NCBI GenBank assembly: GCA_944385445.1
Contig: CALWXF010000018.1
Location: 1 to 44,084 of the forward strand
Direction of reading: 5' to 3'
Origin: an uncultured Oscillospiraceae bacterium
Lineage (GTDB): Bacteria; Bacillota; Clostridia; Oscillospirales; Oscillospiraceae
DNA: 44,084 nt
Part shown: positions 25,862 through 34,311 of the stretch, one piece after another
Layout: the number at the start of each line of letters is the position of its first letter
Numbering within the stretch: the first letter of the stretch is position 1
Translations under genes and position numbers: made by a program
The notes under the pieces: model-generated
Database searches by the model: none
The model's input: the letters and a program-made list of their open reading frames with translations, nothing else
What the model was told of the DNA's origin: nothing

Positions 25862-26125
25862 ATGGTAACGAAAGAGACTGTTGTGAACAACCAGGTTGGC
25901 CTGCACGCTCGTCCGGCCACCTTCTTTATCCAGAAAGCCAATGAATTCAAGAGCTCCGTGTGGGTGGAAAAGGAAGAGCGCCGTGTCAACGCCAAGAGCC
26001 TGCTGGGCGTGCTCTCTCTGGGCATCGTCAAGGGCACTGCCATCACCCTCATCGCCGACGGCCCCGACGAGGAAGAGGCTGTCAACGCTCTGGTGGAGCT
26101 GATCAACTCCGATTTTTCTGAGTAA
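25862..26125 (+). CDS. HPr family phosphocarrier protein
   Basis: This 87-aa protein is HPr of the phosphotransferase system. Both regulatory residues keep canonical numbering: His15 in GLHARPA (phosphorylated by enzyme I) and Ser46 in AKSLLGVLSLG (target of HPr kinase, used in CcpA-type catabolite control in Firmicutes). The presence of His15 argues against the Crh paralogue. It is a single-gene unit with its own promoter and terminator, and no enzyme I or sugar permease gene is adjacent. GGAGGGAA precedes the ATG. Confidence 0.95.
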   Translation: MVTKETVVNNQVGLHARPATFFIQKANEFKSSVWVEKEERRVNAKSLLGVLSLGIVKGTAITLIADGPDEEEAVNALVELINSDFSE

Positions 26126-26142
26126 GCCAGACAAACAGATGA

Positions 26143-26170
26143 AAGCGCCGCAGTTTGCGGCGCTTTTTTC
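26143..26170 (+). terminator. Terminator of the HPr gene
   Basis: AAGCGCCGCA and TGCGGCGCTT form a perfect 10-bp stem followed by TTTTTTC. uvrC starts 16 bp later, so uvrC needs read-through or a promoter inside this short interval. Confidence 0.92.
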
Positions 26171-26185
26171 GTGGGGAGGGTAACG

Positions 26186-28006
26186 ATGACCTTTGAAGAG
26201 CTGCGGGACAAGGCCCACGCACTGCCGCTAAAGCCTGGGGTGTATATCATGCAAAACGCCGCCAGCGAAGTGATCTATGTGGGCAAGGCCAAGGCGCTGA
26301 AAAACCGGGTGAGCCAGTATTTCCAGGACCAGAGCCGCCACAATGAAAAGACCCGGGCCATGGTCTCCCAGATCCACCACTTTGACGTCATTGTGGTGGC
26401 CACGGAGTTCGAGGCCCTGGTGCTGGAGTGCGCCCTCATCAAGCGCCACCAGCCCCGGTACAACATTCTGCTCAAGGACAGCAAGGGCTACCCCTATATC
26501 CGCCTCAGCGTCCAGGAGGAGTATCCCCAGTTCTCCCTTACCACCAAGGTGGCCCGGGACGGGGCCCGGTACTTCGGCCCCTACGGCACCCGGGGGGCCA
26601 GCCAGGGCATCATTGACGCCCTGCTCTCCGCTCTGCGCCTGCCCACCTGTAAGCGGAAGTTCCCCCGGGACATCGGCAAGGAGCGCCCCTGCCTCAACTT
26701 CCACATGGGCACCTGTGACGGCTATTGCCGCGCCGATATGGACCAGAGTCAGTACCGGGCCAACATGGACAAGGCGGTGCAGCTGCTGGAGGGCAAGCTG
26801 GACCAGGTGGTGGCGGAGTGGACCGGAGAGATGGAACAGGCCGCCGAGGACCTGCGCTTTGAGAAGGCAGCCCAGTACCGGGACCGGATTCGAGCGGTGC
26901 AGCTGCTGGCCAAGCGGCAGAAGGCGGTGGTGGGCTCTCTGGCGGACACCGACGTGGTGGGCTACCACCGGGGAGAGGCCAAGAGCTGCTTTGTGGTGCT
27001 CCACTATGTGGATGGGGAGCTGGCGGCCAAGGACTGGCAGCTGCTGCCCCTGCCCATGGAGGAGGACGAGGGGGAGAGCGTGGCCACCCTCACCGCCCAG
27101 TATTACCAGGGCCGCCAGGCCCTGCCCCGGCAGATTCTCCTCCCCCTGGATTTTGACGGCCAGGTGGAGCTGGCCCGGATGCTCACCCAGGCGGTGGGCC
27201 GGAAGGTGGAGCTGCTCACCCCACAGCGAGGGGCCAAGACGGAGCTGGTGGCCATGGCCAACCAAAACGCCGCCGAGGAGGTGCAGCGGGCCACTTCCGC
27301 CCAGGAGCGCACCTCCAAGCTTATGGAAGCATTGGGGCGGCTGTTGGGCCTGCCCAAGCCTCCCCACCGCATGGAGGCCTTCGACATCTCCAACAGCGGC
27401 AACTCGGACATCGTGGCCTCCATGACGGTGCATGTGGACGGCAGACCCCTGAAACGGGACTACCGCCACTTCACCCTCAAGGGGCTGGAGCACGCCGACG
27501 ACTACGCCTCCATGGAGCAGGTCATCGCCCGCCGTTTCCGGCGGTATCTGGACGGGGACGAGAAGTTCGGGGAGCTGCCCGACGTGCTGCTCATGGACGG
27601 CGGCGTGGGACAGGTACGGGCGGCGGCTTCGGCCCTGAAGGAGCTGGGCCTCAGCGTCCCCATCTTCGGCATGGTCAAGGACGACCGACACCGCACCCGG
27701 GCCCTGGTGGACGGGGAGGGGCAGGAGATCGGCTTGCAGCAAAACCAGGCCCTCTTTGCCCTCATTGGCCGCATCCAGGAGGAGACCCACCGCTTTGCCA
27801 TTGAGTTTCTGCGCTCTCGCCAGGGCAAGCGGATGAAGGGCTCGGTGCTGGACGAGATTGCCGGGGTGGGTCCCACCCGCAAGACCGCTCTGCTCAAACA
27901 CTTTAAGAGCATCAAGGCCATCCGGGGCGCCACCGTGGAGCAGCTGCGGGAAGTGGTGCCTCAAAACGCCGCCCAGGCGGTGTATGACTATTTTCATAAG
28001 GAGTGA
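26186..28006 (+). CDS. uvrC: Excinuclease ABC subunit C
   Basis: This 606-aa nuclease makes both incisions in nucleotide excision repair. The N-terminal GIY-YIG domain is clear (GVY 18-20, YVGKAKALKNR 31-41), followed by cysteines in CNF-type positions (CKRKFPR, CLNFHMGTCDGYC), a UVR motif for UvrB binding (DLRFEKAAQYRDRI near residue 220), the RNase H-like domain (MEAFDISN...) and tandem helix-hairpin-helix at the end. GGGGAGGG precedes the ATG at 26186; a GTG 15 nt upstream in frame is part of that site. It leads uvrC-rsmD-coaD. Confidence 0.95.
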   Translation: MTFEELRDKAHALPLKPGVYIMQNAASEVIYVGKAKALKNRVSQYFQDQSRHNEKTRAMVSQIHHFDVIVVATEFEALVLECALIKRHQPRYNILLKDSKGYPYIRLSVQEEYPQFSLTTKVARDGARYFGPYGTRGASQGIIDALLSALRLPTCKRKFPRDIGKERPCLNFHMGTCDGYCRADMDQSQYRANMDKAVQLLEGKLDQVVAEWTGEMEQAAEDLRFEKAAQYRDRIRAVQLLAKRQKAVVGSLADTDVVGYHRGEAKSCFVVLHYVDGELAAKDWQLLPLPMEEDEGESVATLTAQYYQGRQALPRQILLPLDFDGQVELARMLTQAVGRKVELLTPQRGAKTELVAMANQNAAEEVQRATSAQERTSKLMEALGRLLGLPKPPHRMEAFDISNSGNSDIVASMTVHVDGRPLKRDYRHFTLKGLEHADDYASMEQVIARRFRRYLDGDEKFGELPDVLLMDGGVGQVRAAASALKELGLSVPIFGMVKDDRHRTRALVDGEGQEIGLQQNQALFALIGRIQEETHRFAIEFLRSRQGKRMKGSVLDEIAGVGPTRKTALLKHFKSIKAIRGATVEQLREVVPQNAAQAVYDYFHKE

Positions 28007-28015
28007 GACGTTACC

Positions 28016-28561
28016 ATGCGTGTCATCACGGGAACCGCCCGGGGAAAGCGGCTCAAGGAGCTGCCCGGCATGGACACCCGCCCCACCACCGACCGGGTGA
28101 AAGAGGGGCTGTTCAATATCATTCAATTTGACATTCCCGGCAGACGGGTGCTGGACCTGTTTGCCGGCACCGGACAGCTGGGCATCGAGTGCCTGTCCCG
28201 GGGGGCGGCCTGGTGCGATTTTGTGGACCATTCTCCCGCTGCCATGAAGATCGTGCGGGAAAATGTGAAGGCCTGCAACCTCACTGACCGGGCGGCCTTC
28301 CATCAAACCGAGTTCGACGCTTTCCTGGCCAGTGCCAAGGGCCCCTATGACCTGGTGTTCCTGGACCCGCCCTATGCCTCCGACTGCATAAAACAGGCCC
28401 TGGAACGCATCACGGCAATTGACATTGTGTCGAAAAATGGTATAATAGTATGCGAGTCTCCGGTGGAAGCCCAGCTTCCGGAGCTTGCGGCCCCCTATGA
28501 GAAGGGGCGTGACTACCGGTACGGGAAGATCAAGCTGACCTTGTACCGCAGGAGTGTGTGA
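28016..28561 (+). CDS. rsmD: 16S rRNA (guanine-N2)-methyltransferase RsmD
   Basis: This 181-aa SAM-dependent enzyme methylates G966 (E. coli numbering) of 16S rRNA. The SAM-binding VLDLFAGTGQLGIE is at 46-58 and the catalytic DPPY at 117-120; the N-terminal RVITGTARGKRL and TTDRVKEGLFN strings are family hallmarks. Length is typical. It lies 9 bp after uvrC and 4 bp before coaD, and rsmD-coaD is a widespread pair. Confidence 0.94.
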   Translation: MRVITGTARGKRLKELPGMDTRPTTDRVKEGLFNIIQFDIPGRRVLDLFAGTGQLGIECLSRGAAWCDFVDHSPAAMKIVRENVKACNLTDRAAFHQTEFDAFLASAKGPYDLVFLDPPYASDCIKQALERITAIDIVSKNGIIVCESPVEAQLPELAAPYEKGRDYRYGKIKLTLYRRSV

Positions 28562-28565
28562 CCCA

Positions 28566-29057
28566 ATGAAACGAGCCATCTACCCCGGCAGCTTTGACCC
28601 GGTGACGCTGGGGCATTTGAACATCATCAAGCGGGCGGCCGCCATCTTTGACGAGCTCATCGTGTGTGTGATGGTCAATTCCAGCAAAAACGGCCTGTTC
28701 ACCCCGGAAGAGCGGGTGGAACTCATTGAGAAGGTGACGGAAGGCCTGCCCAACGTGAAGGTGGACTGTTCCCGCCAGCTGCTGGCCGACTACGCCAGAC
28801 AGCACGGGGCCAAGGTGCTGGTGAAGGGTTTGCGGGCCGTGTCCGACTATGAGTCTGAGATTCAAATGGCCATGATCAATGCCAAGCTGTATGAGGAGCT
28901 GGATACCGTGTTTTTATACACCAGTCCCAAGTACGCCTATCTCAGCTCTACCGTGGTGAAAGAAATGGCAAGATACGGGGCAGACCTATCGGAATTTGTC
29001 CCGAGACAGATTATTACCCAGGTACAGAATCGGGTCAATGGGGCCCAGGAACAATAA
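28566..29057 (+). CDS. coaD: Phosphopantetheine adenylyltransferase
   Basis: This 163-aa nucleotidyltransferase carries out the fourth step of coenzyme A synthesis, joining ATP and 4'-phosphopantetheine. The YPGSFDPVTLGHLNII block (6-21) holds the T-x-G-H active site, and YLSSTVVKEMARYG near 127-140 is the second signature. The start at 28566 (MKRAIYPG) is standard; an upstream in-frame codon at 28554 lies in rsmD. It is followed by a coiled-coil gene 13 bp later. Confidence 0.95.
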   Translation: MKRAIYPGSFDPVTLGHLNIIKRAAAIFDELIVCVMVNSSKNGLFTPEERVELIEKVTEGLPNVKVDCSRQLLADYARQHGAKVLVKGLRAVSDYESEIQMAMINAKLYEELDTVFLYTSPKYAYLSSTVVKEMARYGADLSEFVPRQIITQVQNRVNGAQEQ

Positions 29058-29070
29058 GGAGGAATGACCA

Positions 29071-29583
29071 ATGGCAACTTCCGTGGAAGAATTGCTGAAT
29101 ATGCTGTTTGATATGGTGGACGAGGCCCGCAATGCGCCTTTGAGCTCTGAGAAGTGCGTCATCGAGCGGGACAAGGCCCTGGACCTCATCGAGGATGCCA
29201 AGGCCCAGCTGCCCGTGGAGCTGGCCGAGGCCCGCAAGGTGCTCAACAACCGCAACGAGCTGCTCTCCAGTGCCAAGCGTGAGGCGGAGGACCTGCAGAA
29301 GCGGGCAGAGAACGAGGCCCGCCGCCTGGTCAGCGAGACCGAGGTGATGGCTGTGGCCCGCCAGAAGGCCAGCGAGATGATGGCCCAGGCTGACCAGAAG
29401 TCCAAGGAAATGCGCACCGCTGCCAACCAGTACTGTGAGGACGTGATGCGCCGGGCGGAGGAGGCTCTGGGCGAGGCCCACGCCGAGATGCGTCGGGTGC
29501 AGAGCAAGTTCCACGAGGCCCTGGGCATTCCCAGCAGCACAACCTCTGCCAACCGGGCTTATGACGCCGAGGCAGATCAATAA
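29071..29583 (+). CDS. Coiled-coil protein of unknown function
   Basis: This 170-aa protein is almost entirely charged alpha-helix, with long heptad-type stretches (LSSAKREAEDLQKRAENEARRL and ASEMMAQADQKSKEMRT). The N-terminal 20 residues (ATSVEELLNMLFDMVDEARN) look like a short membrane-proximal or DivIVA-like head. Similar proteins follow coaD in many Clostridia and are sometimes named ATPase- or ATP-synthase-B-like, which I think only reflects the coiled coil. There is no signal peptide or transmembrane helix. AAGGAGGAA precedes the ATG. It is the last gene before the dcw cluster, followed by a terminator. Confidence 0.75.
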   Translation: MATSVEELLNMLFDMVDEARNAPLSSEKCVIERDKALDLIEDAKAQLPVELAEARKVLNNRNELLSSAKREAEDLQKRAENEARRLVSETEVMAVARQKASEMMAQADQKSKEMRTAANQYCEDVMRRAEEALGEAHAEMRRVQSKFHEALGIPSSTTSANRAYDAEADQ

Positions 29584-29593
29584 GTGAGATGTG

Positions 29594-29640
29594 AATGGAG
29601 GACCGCAGGATGGCGCACATTCTGTGGTCCTCCATTTTAC
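29594..29640 (+). terminator. Terminator of uvrC-rsmD-coaD-coiled-coil group
   Basis: AATGGAGGACCGCAG pairs with CTGTGGTCCTCCATT over 15 bp (one G-T pair), followed by TTTTA. Confidence 0.85.
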
Positions 29641-29768
29641 TCCACCACCCGGGCAGCCTGGGAGGTATAGAACGAATAAGTGGCGGAATTCCCGGCGTTT
29701 GGCAGAATAAACAGGGGAATCCGTGATTTTATTCAAGAAAACTTCATATTTTTCCAGGAAAAAAGTCC

Positions 29769-29797
29769 TTGCAATTTCCACCAGGGGGATGTATACT
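29769..29797 (+). promoter_or_regulatory. Promoter of the dcw cluster
   Basis: TTGCAA (29769-29774), a 17-bp spacer and TATACT (29792-29797) stand 45 bp before mraZ. Confidence 0.75.
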
Positions 29798-29807
29798 AGG
29801 GGTAACT

Positions 29808-29832
29808 TGGAGTGAAATGGAGTGAAATGGAG
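29808..29832 (+). promoter_or_regulatory. Three MraZ-box-like direct repeats
   Basis: TGGAG occurs at 29808, 29818 and 29828, exactly 10 bp apart, with TGAAA in both gaps. MraZ is known to bind three or four such 10-bp-spaced direct repeats just downstream of its own promoter and repress the cluster. The third box overlaps the mraZ ribosome binding region. Confidence 0.75.
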
Positions 29833-29842
29833 GGGACGCAGG

Positions 29843-30259
29843 ATGACTGGCACCTACGAGCATAGTCTTGACAGCGCCGGGCGTCTCATTGTCCCGTCCA
29901 AGCTCCGGGAAGAATTGGGCTCCCAGTTTTACCTGGCTGTGGGGGTCAAGGAGAATCTGACCCTGTACCCCATGGCAGCGTGGAACAAGCTCCAAGAGCG
30001 GGTGGCCAACCTGACCACCGCACAGGCAGCCTCCATGGATGTCTTCTTTGCCTCGGCCCAGCTTTGTGAGCCGGACAAGCAGTGGCGCTTTCAGGTGCCC
30101 TCTTATTTGAAGGACTATGCCAAGATCGATCGGGATGTGGTGATCACCGGCAACAACGACCGGGCCCAGATCTGGAGTGCGGAGAACTGGAAGGCCAAGA
30201 CCGCACAGCAGCTCAACCCCGAGCACATTGCGGCCCTGTTGGAAGGACTGGGGATTTGA
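29843..30259 (+). CDS. mraZ: Transcriptional regulator MraZ
   Basis: This 138-aa protein is the autorepressor at the head of the division and cell-wall cluster. It holds two SpoVT/AbrB-like halves; the first begins GTYEHSLDSAGRLIVPSKLRE, the second contains KIDRDVVITGNNDRAQIWS. The start at 29843 follows GGAGGGG. The direct repeats upstream give its likely operator. It is 3 bp from rsmH. Confidence 0.94.
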   Translation: MTGTYEHSLDSAGRLIVPSKLREELGSQFYLAVGVKENLTLYPMAAWNKLQERVANLTTAQAASMDVFFASAQLCEPDKQWRFQVPSYLKDYAKIDRDVVITGNNDRAQIWSAENWKAKTAQQLNPEHIAALLEGLGI

Positions 30260-30262
30260 TCC

Positions 30263-31195
30263 ATGGAATATACACACAAGTCTGTGCTGCTCCAGGAGTG
30301 CCTGGACGGCTTGAACATCAAGCCTGACGGTATTTATGTGGACGGCACTCTGGGCCGGGCGGGGCACTCGCTAGAGATTGCCAAGCGCCTGACCTCCGGC
30401 CGACTCATCGGCATTGACCGGGACGCCGCCGCTTTGGAAGCGGCGCCTGCCCGACTGGAAGGGCTCATGGACCGGGTGACCCTGGTGCGTGGGAACTTCA
30501 GCCAGGTGGGGGAGATCCTCCGCAAGCTGGATATCCCCGCCGTGGATGGTATGTTATTTGACCTGGGCGTGTCCTCCCCCCAGCTGGACGAGGCAGCCCG
30601 TGGTTTTTCCTATTTACAAGACGCCCCTCTGGACATGCGGATGGACCAGTCCGCCGCCCTCACCGCCTATGAGGTGGTCAACGAGTGGTCCCAGGAGGAG
30701 CTGAAACGAATCCTATGGCAGTACGGGGAGGAGCGTTACGCCGGCCCCATCGCCGCCGCCATTGTCCGCCACCGGGCCCAGGCTCCGGTGCGCACCACCC
30801 TGGAGCTGGCGGATTTGATCCGCAGCGCCATGCCCGCCAAGGCGTGCCGGGAGAAACAGCACCCGGCCAAGCGGTCCTTCCAGGCCATTCGCATCGCCGT
30901 CAACGACGAGTTGGGGGAAGTGGAGCGGATGCTGGATACCGCCCTGGACCTTTTGAATCCCGGCGGGCGGCTGGCTATCATTTCCTTCCACTCCCTGGAG
31001 GACCGTCTGGTGAAGACGGCCTATGCCCGATGGGCCAAGGGCTGTACCTGCCCCCCGGACTTCCCTGTGTGCGTGTGCGGGAAGACCCCAAAGGTGCGCC
31101 TGGTGGGAAAAAAGCCCATTGTTTCCACCCCCCAGGAACTTGAAGAGAATCCAAGGGCTCGCAGTGCCAAGTTGCGTGTGGCAGAGAAGCTGTGA
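30263..31195 (+). CDS. rsmH: 16S rRNA (cytosine-N4)-methyltransferase RsmH
   Basis: This 310-aa SAM-dependent enzyme (MraW) methylates C1402 of 16S rRNA. It begins EYTHKSVLLQECLDGL and has the SAM motif YVDGTLGRAGHS (the second glycine-rich position reads GRAGHS rather than GGGGHS), LFDLGVSSPQLD, GFSYLQDAPLDMRMD and IISFHSLEDRLVK. The length is normal. It is the second gene of the dcw cluster, followed by an ftsL-like gene after 26 bp. Confidence 0.95.
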   Translation: MEYTHKSVLLQECLDGLNIKPDGIYVDGTLGRAGHSLEIAKRLTSGRLIGIDRDAAALEAAPARLEGLMDRVTLVRGNFSQVGEILRKLDIPAVDGMLFDLGVSSPQLDEAARGFSYLQDAPLDMRMDQSAALTAYEVVNEWSQEELKRILWQYGEERYAGPIAAAIVRHRAQAPVRTTLELADLIRSAMPAKACREKQHPAKRSFQAIRIAVNDELGEVERMLDTALDLLNPGGRLAIISFHSLEDRLVKTAYARWAKGCTCPPDFPVCVCGKTPKVRLVGKKPIVSTPQELEENPRARSAKLRVAEKL

Positions 31196-31221
31196 GTGAG
31201 AGAATAAAAGGAGACTTCACT

Positions 31222-31758
31222 ATGGCAACCCAGCGCAAAGTCAGACCCTACGCCACCTATGGCAACGTAGCTTATAAAGTAGATAACGCCGCCCCTGCTC
31301 GGGAGCGGAGAAGAGAGGCGGAGCAGCCCCGGCGGCCCAGGGTAAGACCCCGGGAGCGGGTGGCCACCCGGCCCCAGGTAGAGGTCCGGCCCCAGAGTGC
31401 CGTGGCCCCCTTCACCATTGTGGGATTTATGGCAGCCATCGCCTGTGCCCTGTTGCTGGTGGTGTGCAGTGCCCAGCTGGCCATGGTCAATGCGGAGACG
31501 GTGGAACTGCGTTCTACCCTGTCCGAATTGCAGGATGAGAAAAAAACACTGATGGCCCAGTATGAAAAGACCTTTGACCTGACAGCGCTGGAGCAGCAGC
31601 TTACCGCTGACGGTTCCATGGTAGAGGCGGGCGCAGGCCAGACGGTCTACCTGGATCTGTCCCAGGACGACAGTGTGGTGTACTACCAGGAGGCTCGAGA
31701 GGGGGTCTCCGGCCTGGTTCGCCAAATTGAGGAATTTCTGAGCGGCATACTGTCATAA
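31222..31758 (+). CDS. FtsL-like cell division protein
   Basis: This 178-aa bitopic membrane protein has the FtsL layout: a cytoplasmic N terminus of about 60 residues very rich in Arg/Pro, one membrane helix (about 64-84: FTIVGFMAAIACALLLVVCS) and an outer coiled coil (AETVELRSTLSELQDEKKTL). The C-terminal tail of about 60 residues is longer than in classical FtsL. Sequence identity is low across this family, so the call rests on topology and the position between rsmH and the penicillin-binding protein gene. The ATG at 31222 follows AAAAGGAG. Confidence 0.75.
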   Translation: MATQRKVRPYATYGNVAYKVDNAAPARERRREAEQPRRPRVRPRERVATRPQVEVRPQSAVAPFTIVGFMAAIACALLLVVCSAQLAMVNAETVELRSTLSELQDEKKTLMAQYEKTFDLTALEQQLTADGSMVEAGAGQTVYLDLSQDDSVVYYQEAREGVSGLVRQIEEFLSGILS

Positions 31759-31808
31759 TCGCCGCCCCAGAACACATACAATGAAATGCGGACATAAGAG
31801 AGAATGAG

Positions 31809-31848
31809 GGGCGTAAGAAAACTTTGATTGGTTTCTTACGCCCTTCTT
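31809..31848 (+). terminator. Stem-loop between ftsL and pbp, possible attenuator
   Basis: GGGCGTAAGAAA (31809-31820) and TTTCTTACGCCC (31832-31843) form a perfect 12-bp stem with an 11-base loop, followed by the weak T-stretch TTCTTGT. It sits inside the dcw cluster, so partial termination or transcript processing is likelier than a full stop. Confidence 0.55.
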
Positions 31849-31899
31849 GTCCCGATATACCGCCACGCCAAACCGGAACATATATAGGAGCGAAGACAA

Positions 31900-34311
31900 A
31901 TGCAAAAACCCAAATCCAATCAACGCCGATCTCCCGGACAGGGGAACCGCAGCCTCTTCCACCGCACGGTATTTCTCCTTGCAGTGGTGGGGGTGCTGGC
32001 TTTTGTGCCCCTGGTGGTCCAGCTGGTGAGGCTGCAAATCATCCAGCACGACCAGTGGGAGCAGCGGGCAGCCAACCAGCAGACCCTGGACATGGCAGTC
32101 AACGCCGGACGGGGTACCATCTATGACGCCCAGGGCCGCACCCTGGCCCGGTCCGGCACCGTCTACCAGCTCATTCTCTCTCCACGGGACGTGGTGGTCT
32201 CGGTGAATAAGAAAAACTATGAGGATGAGGACGGCAAGCTGAAGCAGGCCGAGTACGAGCAGGCCATCGAGGACAAGCGGAACCTGATTGTGGACGGTCT
32301 GGTGGACCTGCTGGGTCTCAACGAGGAGCGGCTGCGCCAGCGCATTGAGAACACCAAATCCGCCTATGAGCCTCTGGCCTACGAGCTGGAAGAGGAGGAG
32401 ACCACGGCGGTGCGGGAGTTTATCAAGGAGAACAAACTCTCCTCCATGCTCTACTTCGAGCCCTCCAGCAAGCGCTACTACCCCTACTCCTCGGTGGGTG
32501 CCCATATCCTGGGCTTCATGGCCTATACCGAAGATAGCGGCAACGTGAAGGTGGGCGCCCAGGGTGTGGAGGCCCTGTATCAGGATGTTTTGTCCGGGGC
32601 CACCGGACGGGTGGTCACCTCCAGAACGGGGGCTGGCACCGAGATGCTCTCCTCCTATGAGGAGTACATCGACGCCGAGAACGGCGGCAACCTCCACCTG
32701 ACCATCGATGCCTCCATCCAGTCCATGCTGGAGCAGGCCCTGGAGGAGGGCATCCAGACCTACAACGTGAAAAAAGGCGGTTTTGCCATTGCCATGGACC
32801 CCTCCACCGGGGCGATTCTGGGCATGGCCAGCAGCCCCAACTTTGACCCCAACAACTACGCCAGTGTCTTTGACCAGGACCTGCTGAATGAACTGAAAGC
32901 CCTGGCCGAGGAGTATGGGGAGGACAGCGACGAGTACAACCAGGCGGTCAGCGACGCCCTCAACCGCCAGTGGCGGGATAAGGCCCTCAGCGACACCTAC
33001 GAGCCCGGCTCCACCTTCAAGCCTCTGGTGGTGGCGGCGGCTCTGGAGGAGGGGGTCATCTCTCCCGACGACCACTTCTACTGTGACGGCGGTGAACAGG
33101 TGGCAGACCGATACATCCCCTGCCACAAGCACTACCCCGGCCACGGCGACCAGAACGTCACCCAGGTGCTGGAGAACTCCTGCAACGACGGCATGATGCA
33201 GATTGTGCGAAAGCTGGGGGCGGAGACCTTCTGGGAGTATCTGGAGAGCTACGGCCTGTTTGACTCCACCGGTATCGACCTGTACGGAGAGGGCACCAGC
33301 GTGTTCTGGCCCGGCGGCAAGGATTTCTTTACCGGCATCTATGGTGTCACCTCGGTGGCCACCGGCTCCTTCGGCCAGACCTTTAAGATCACCCCCATTC
33401 AGATGATCACCGCCTTTGCCTCTATGATCAACGGCGGCCATCTGTTGGAGCCTTATGTGGTGCAGTCGGTGAGTGATGACGCTGGGAACAACACCTATTA
33501 CCACCAGGTGAAGGAGGTGCGCCAGGTCATCAGTGAGGAGACCTCTTCCACCCTCCGTGGGATGCTGGAGAGCGTCGTGGCCGGGCCCAAGGCCTCGGGC
33601 CGCAACGCCTACATGGCGGGCTACCGCATCGGCGGTAAGACGGGTACCTCGGAGAAGCGAGACGAGGACACCGGCGATCTGATCTGTTCCTTCATGGGCT
33701 TTGCTCCGGTGGATAACCCCAAGGTCCTGGTGCTTCTGGCCTATGACTCTCCTGCCCAGTCCTCTCGCGGCTCCAGCTACACCCCCTCCGGTACCTACAT
33801 CAGCGGCGGTAACATTGCCGCCCCCATGGCCGGACAACTGCTGGCCGACATCCTGGACTACATGGGGATGGAGAAGCAGTACACCACCGATGAGCTGGAG
33901 GCTTCGGACACCACCATGATCAACGTCACCGGCTACGAGCTCACCGTGGCCAAGGGCCTGCTCACCGACCGCGGCATTCGCTGCCGCACGGTGGGCAGCG
34001 GCAACACCGTCACCGGGCAGCTGCCCAAAAGCGGTGTGACCATCCCGGGCAGCTCCACGGTGATCCTGTACCTGGGTGAGGACGCACCCACCGACAAGGT
34101 GAAGGTGCCCAACCTGGAGGGCATGAGCCCCTCGCAGGCCAAAAATACCCTGGAAGAGATGGGCCTATTCTTGAAAGCCACAGGCGTGACAGGCGATGAG
34201 AGCGAAATGGAGGCTCTCAGCCAGAGCATTGCCCCCGACATGGAGGTGTCGCCGGGCACGGTGGTGGAAGTGAGGTTTGTCAGCAGTGTTATCGACTACG
34301 GCGATCAATAG
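31900..34311 (+). CDS. PASTA-domain penicillin-binding protein (FtsI/SpoVD type transpeptidase)
   Basis: This 803-aa class B penicillin-binding protein cross-links peptidoglycan at the division or spore septum. One membrane helix lies at about 22-42; the dimerisation domain follows; the transpeptidase has Ser371-x-x-Lys374 (STFK), Ser427-Cys-Asn429 (SCN) and Lys580-Thr-Gly582 (KTGT). Two C-terminal PASTA repeats (about 669-726 and 727-795, the second with KVPNLEGMSPSQAKNTL) may sense muropeptides. Two PASTA domains and an unlinked FtsW next door fit either the vegetative PBP2 or SpoVD; I cannot decide. AGGAGCG precedes the ATG. Confidence 0.92.
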   Translation: MQKPKSNQRRSPGQGNRSLFHRTVFLLAVVGVLAFVPLVVQLVRLQIIQHDQWEQRAANQQTLDMAVNAGRGTIYDAQGRTLARSGTVYQLILSPRDVVVSVNKKNYEDEDGKLKQAEYEQAIEDKRNLIVDGLVDLLGLNEERLRQRIENTKSAYEPLAYELEEEETTAVREFIKENKLSSMLYFEPSSKRYYPYSSVGAHILGFMAYTEDSGNVKVGAQGVEALYQDVLSGATGRVVTSRTGAGTEMLSSYEEYIDAENGGNLHLTIDASIQSMLEQALEEGIQTYNVKKGGFAIAMDPSTGAILGMASSPNFDPNNYASVFDQDLLNELKALAEEYGEDSDEYNQAVSDALNRQWRDKALSDTYEPGSTFKPLVVAAALEEGVISPDDHFYCDGGEQVADRYIPCHKHYPGHGDQNVTQVLENSCNDGMMQIVRKLGAETFWEYLESYGLFDSTGIDLYGEGTSVFWPGGKDFFTGIYGVTSVATGSFGQTFKITPIQMITAFASMINGGHLLEPYVVQSVSDDAGNNTYYHQVKEVRQVISEETSSTLRGMLESVVAGPKASGRNAYMAGYRIGGKTGTSEKRDEDTGDLICSFMGFAPVDNPKVLVLLAYDSPAQSSRGSSYTPSGTYISGGNIAAPMAGQLLADILDYMGMEKQYTTDELEASDTTMINVTGYELTVAKGLLTDRGIRCRTVGSGNTVTGQLPKSGVTIPGSSTVILYLGEDAPTDKVKVPNLEGMSPSQAKNTLEEMGLFLKATGVTGDESEMEALSQSIAPDMEVSPGTVVEVRFVSSVIDYGDQ

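Noticed and set aside
25862-26125. HPr gene as the Crh paralogue
   Set aside because: Crh lacks the phosphorylatable histidine; here His15 is present along with Ser46.
29808-29832. Short regular direct repeats as a CRISPR-like array
   Set aside because: The unit is only 5 bp at 10-bp period next to mraZ, which fits MraZ boxes; no spacers or cas genes exist.
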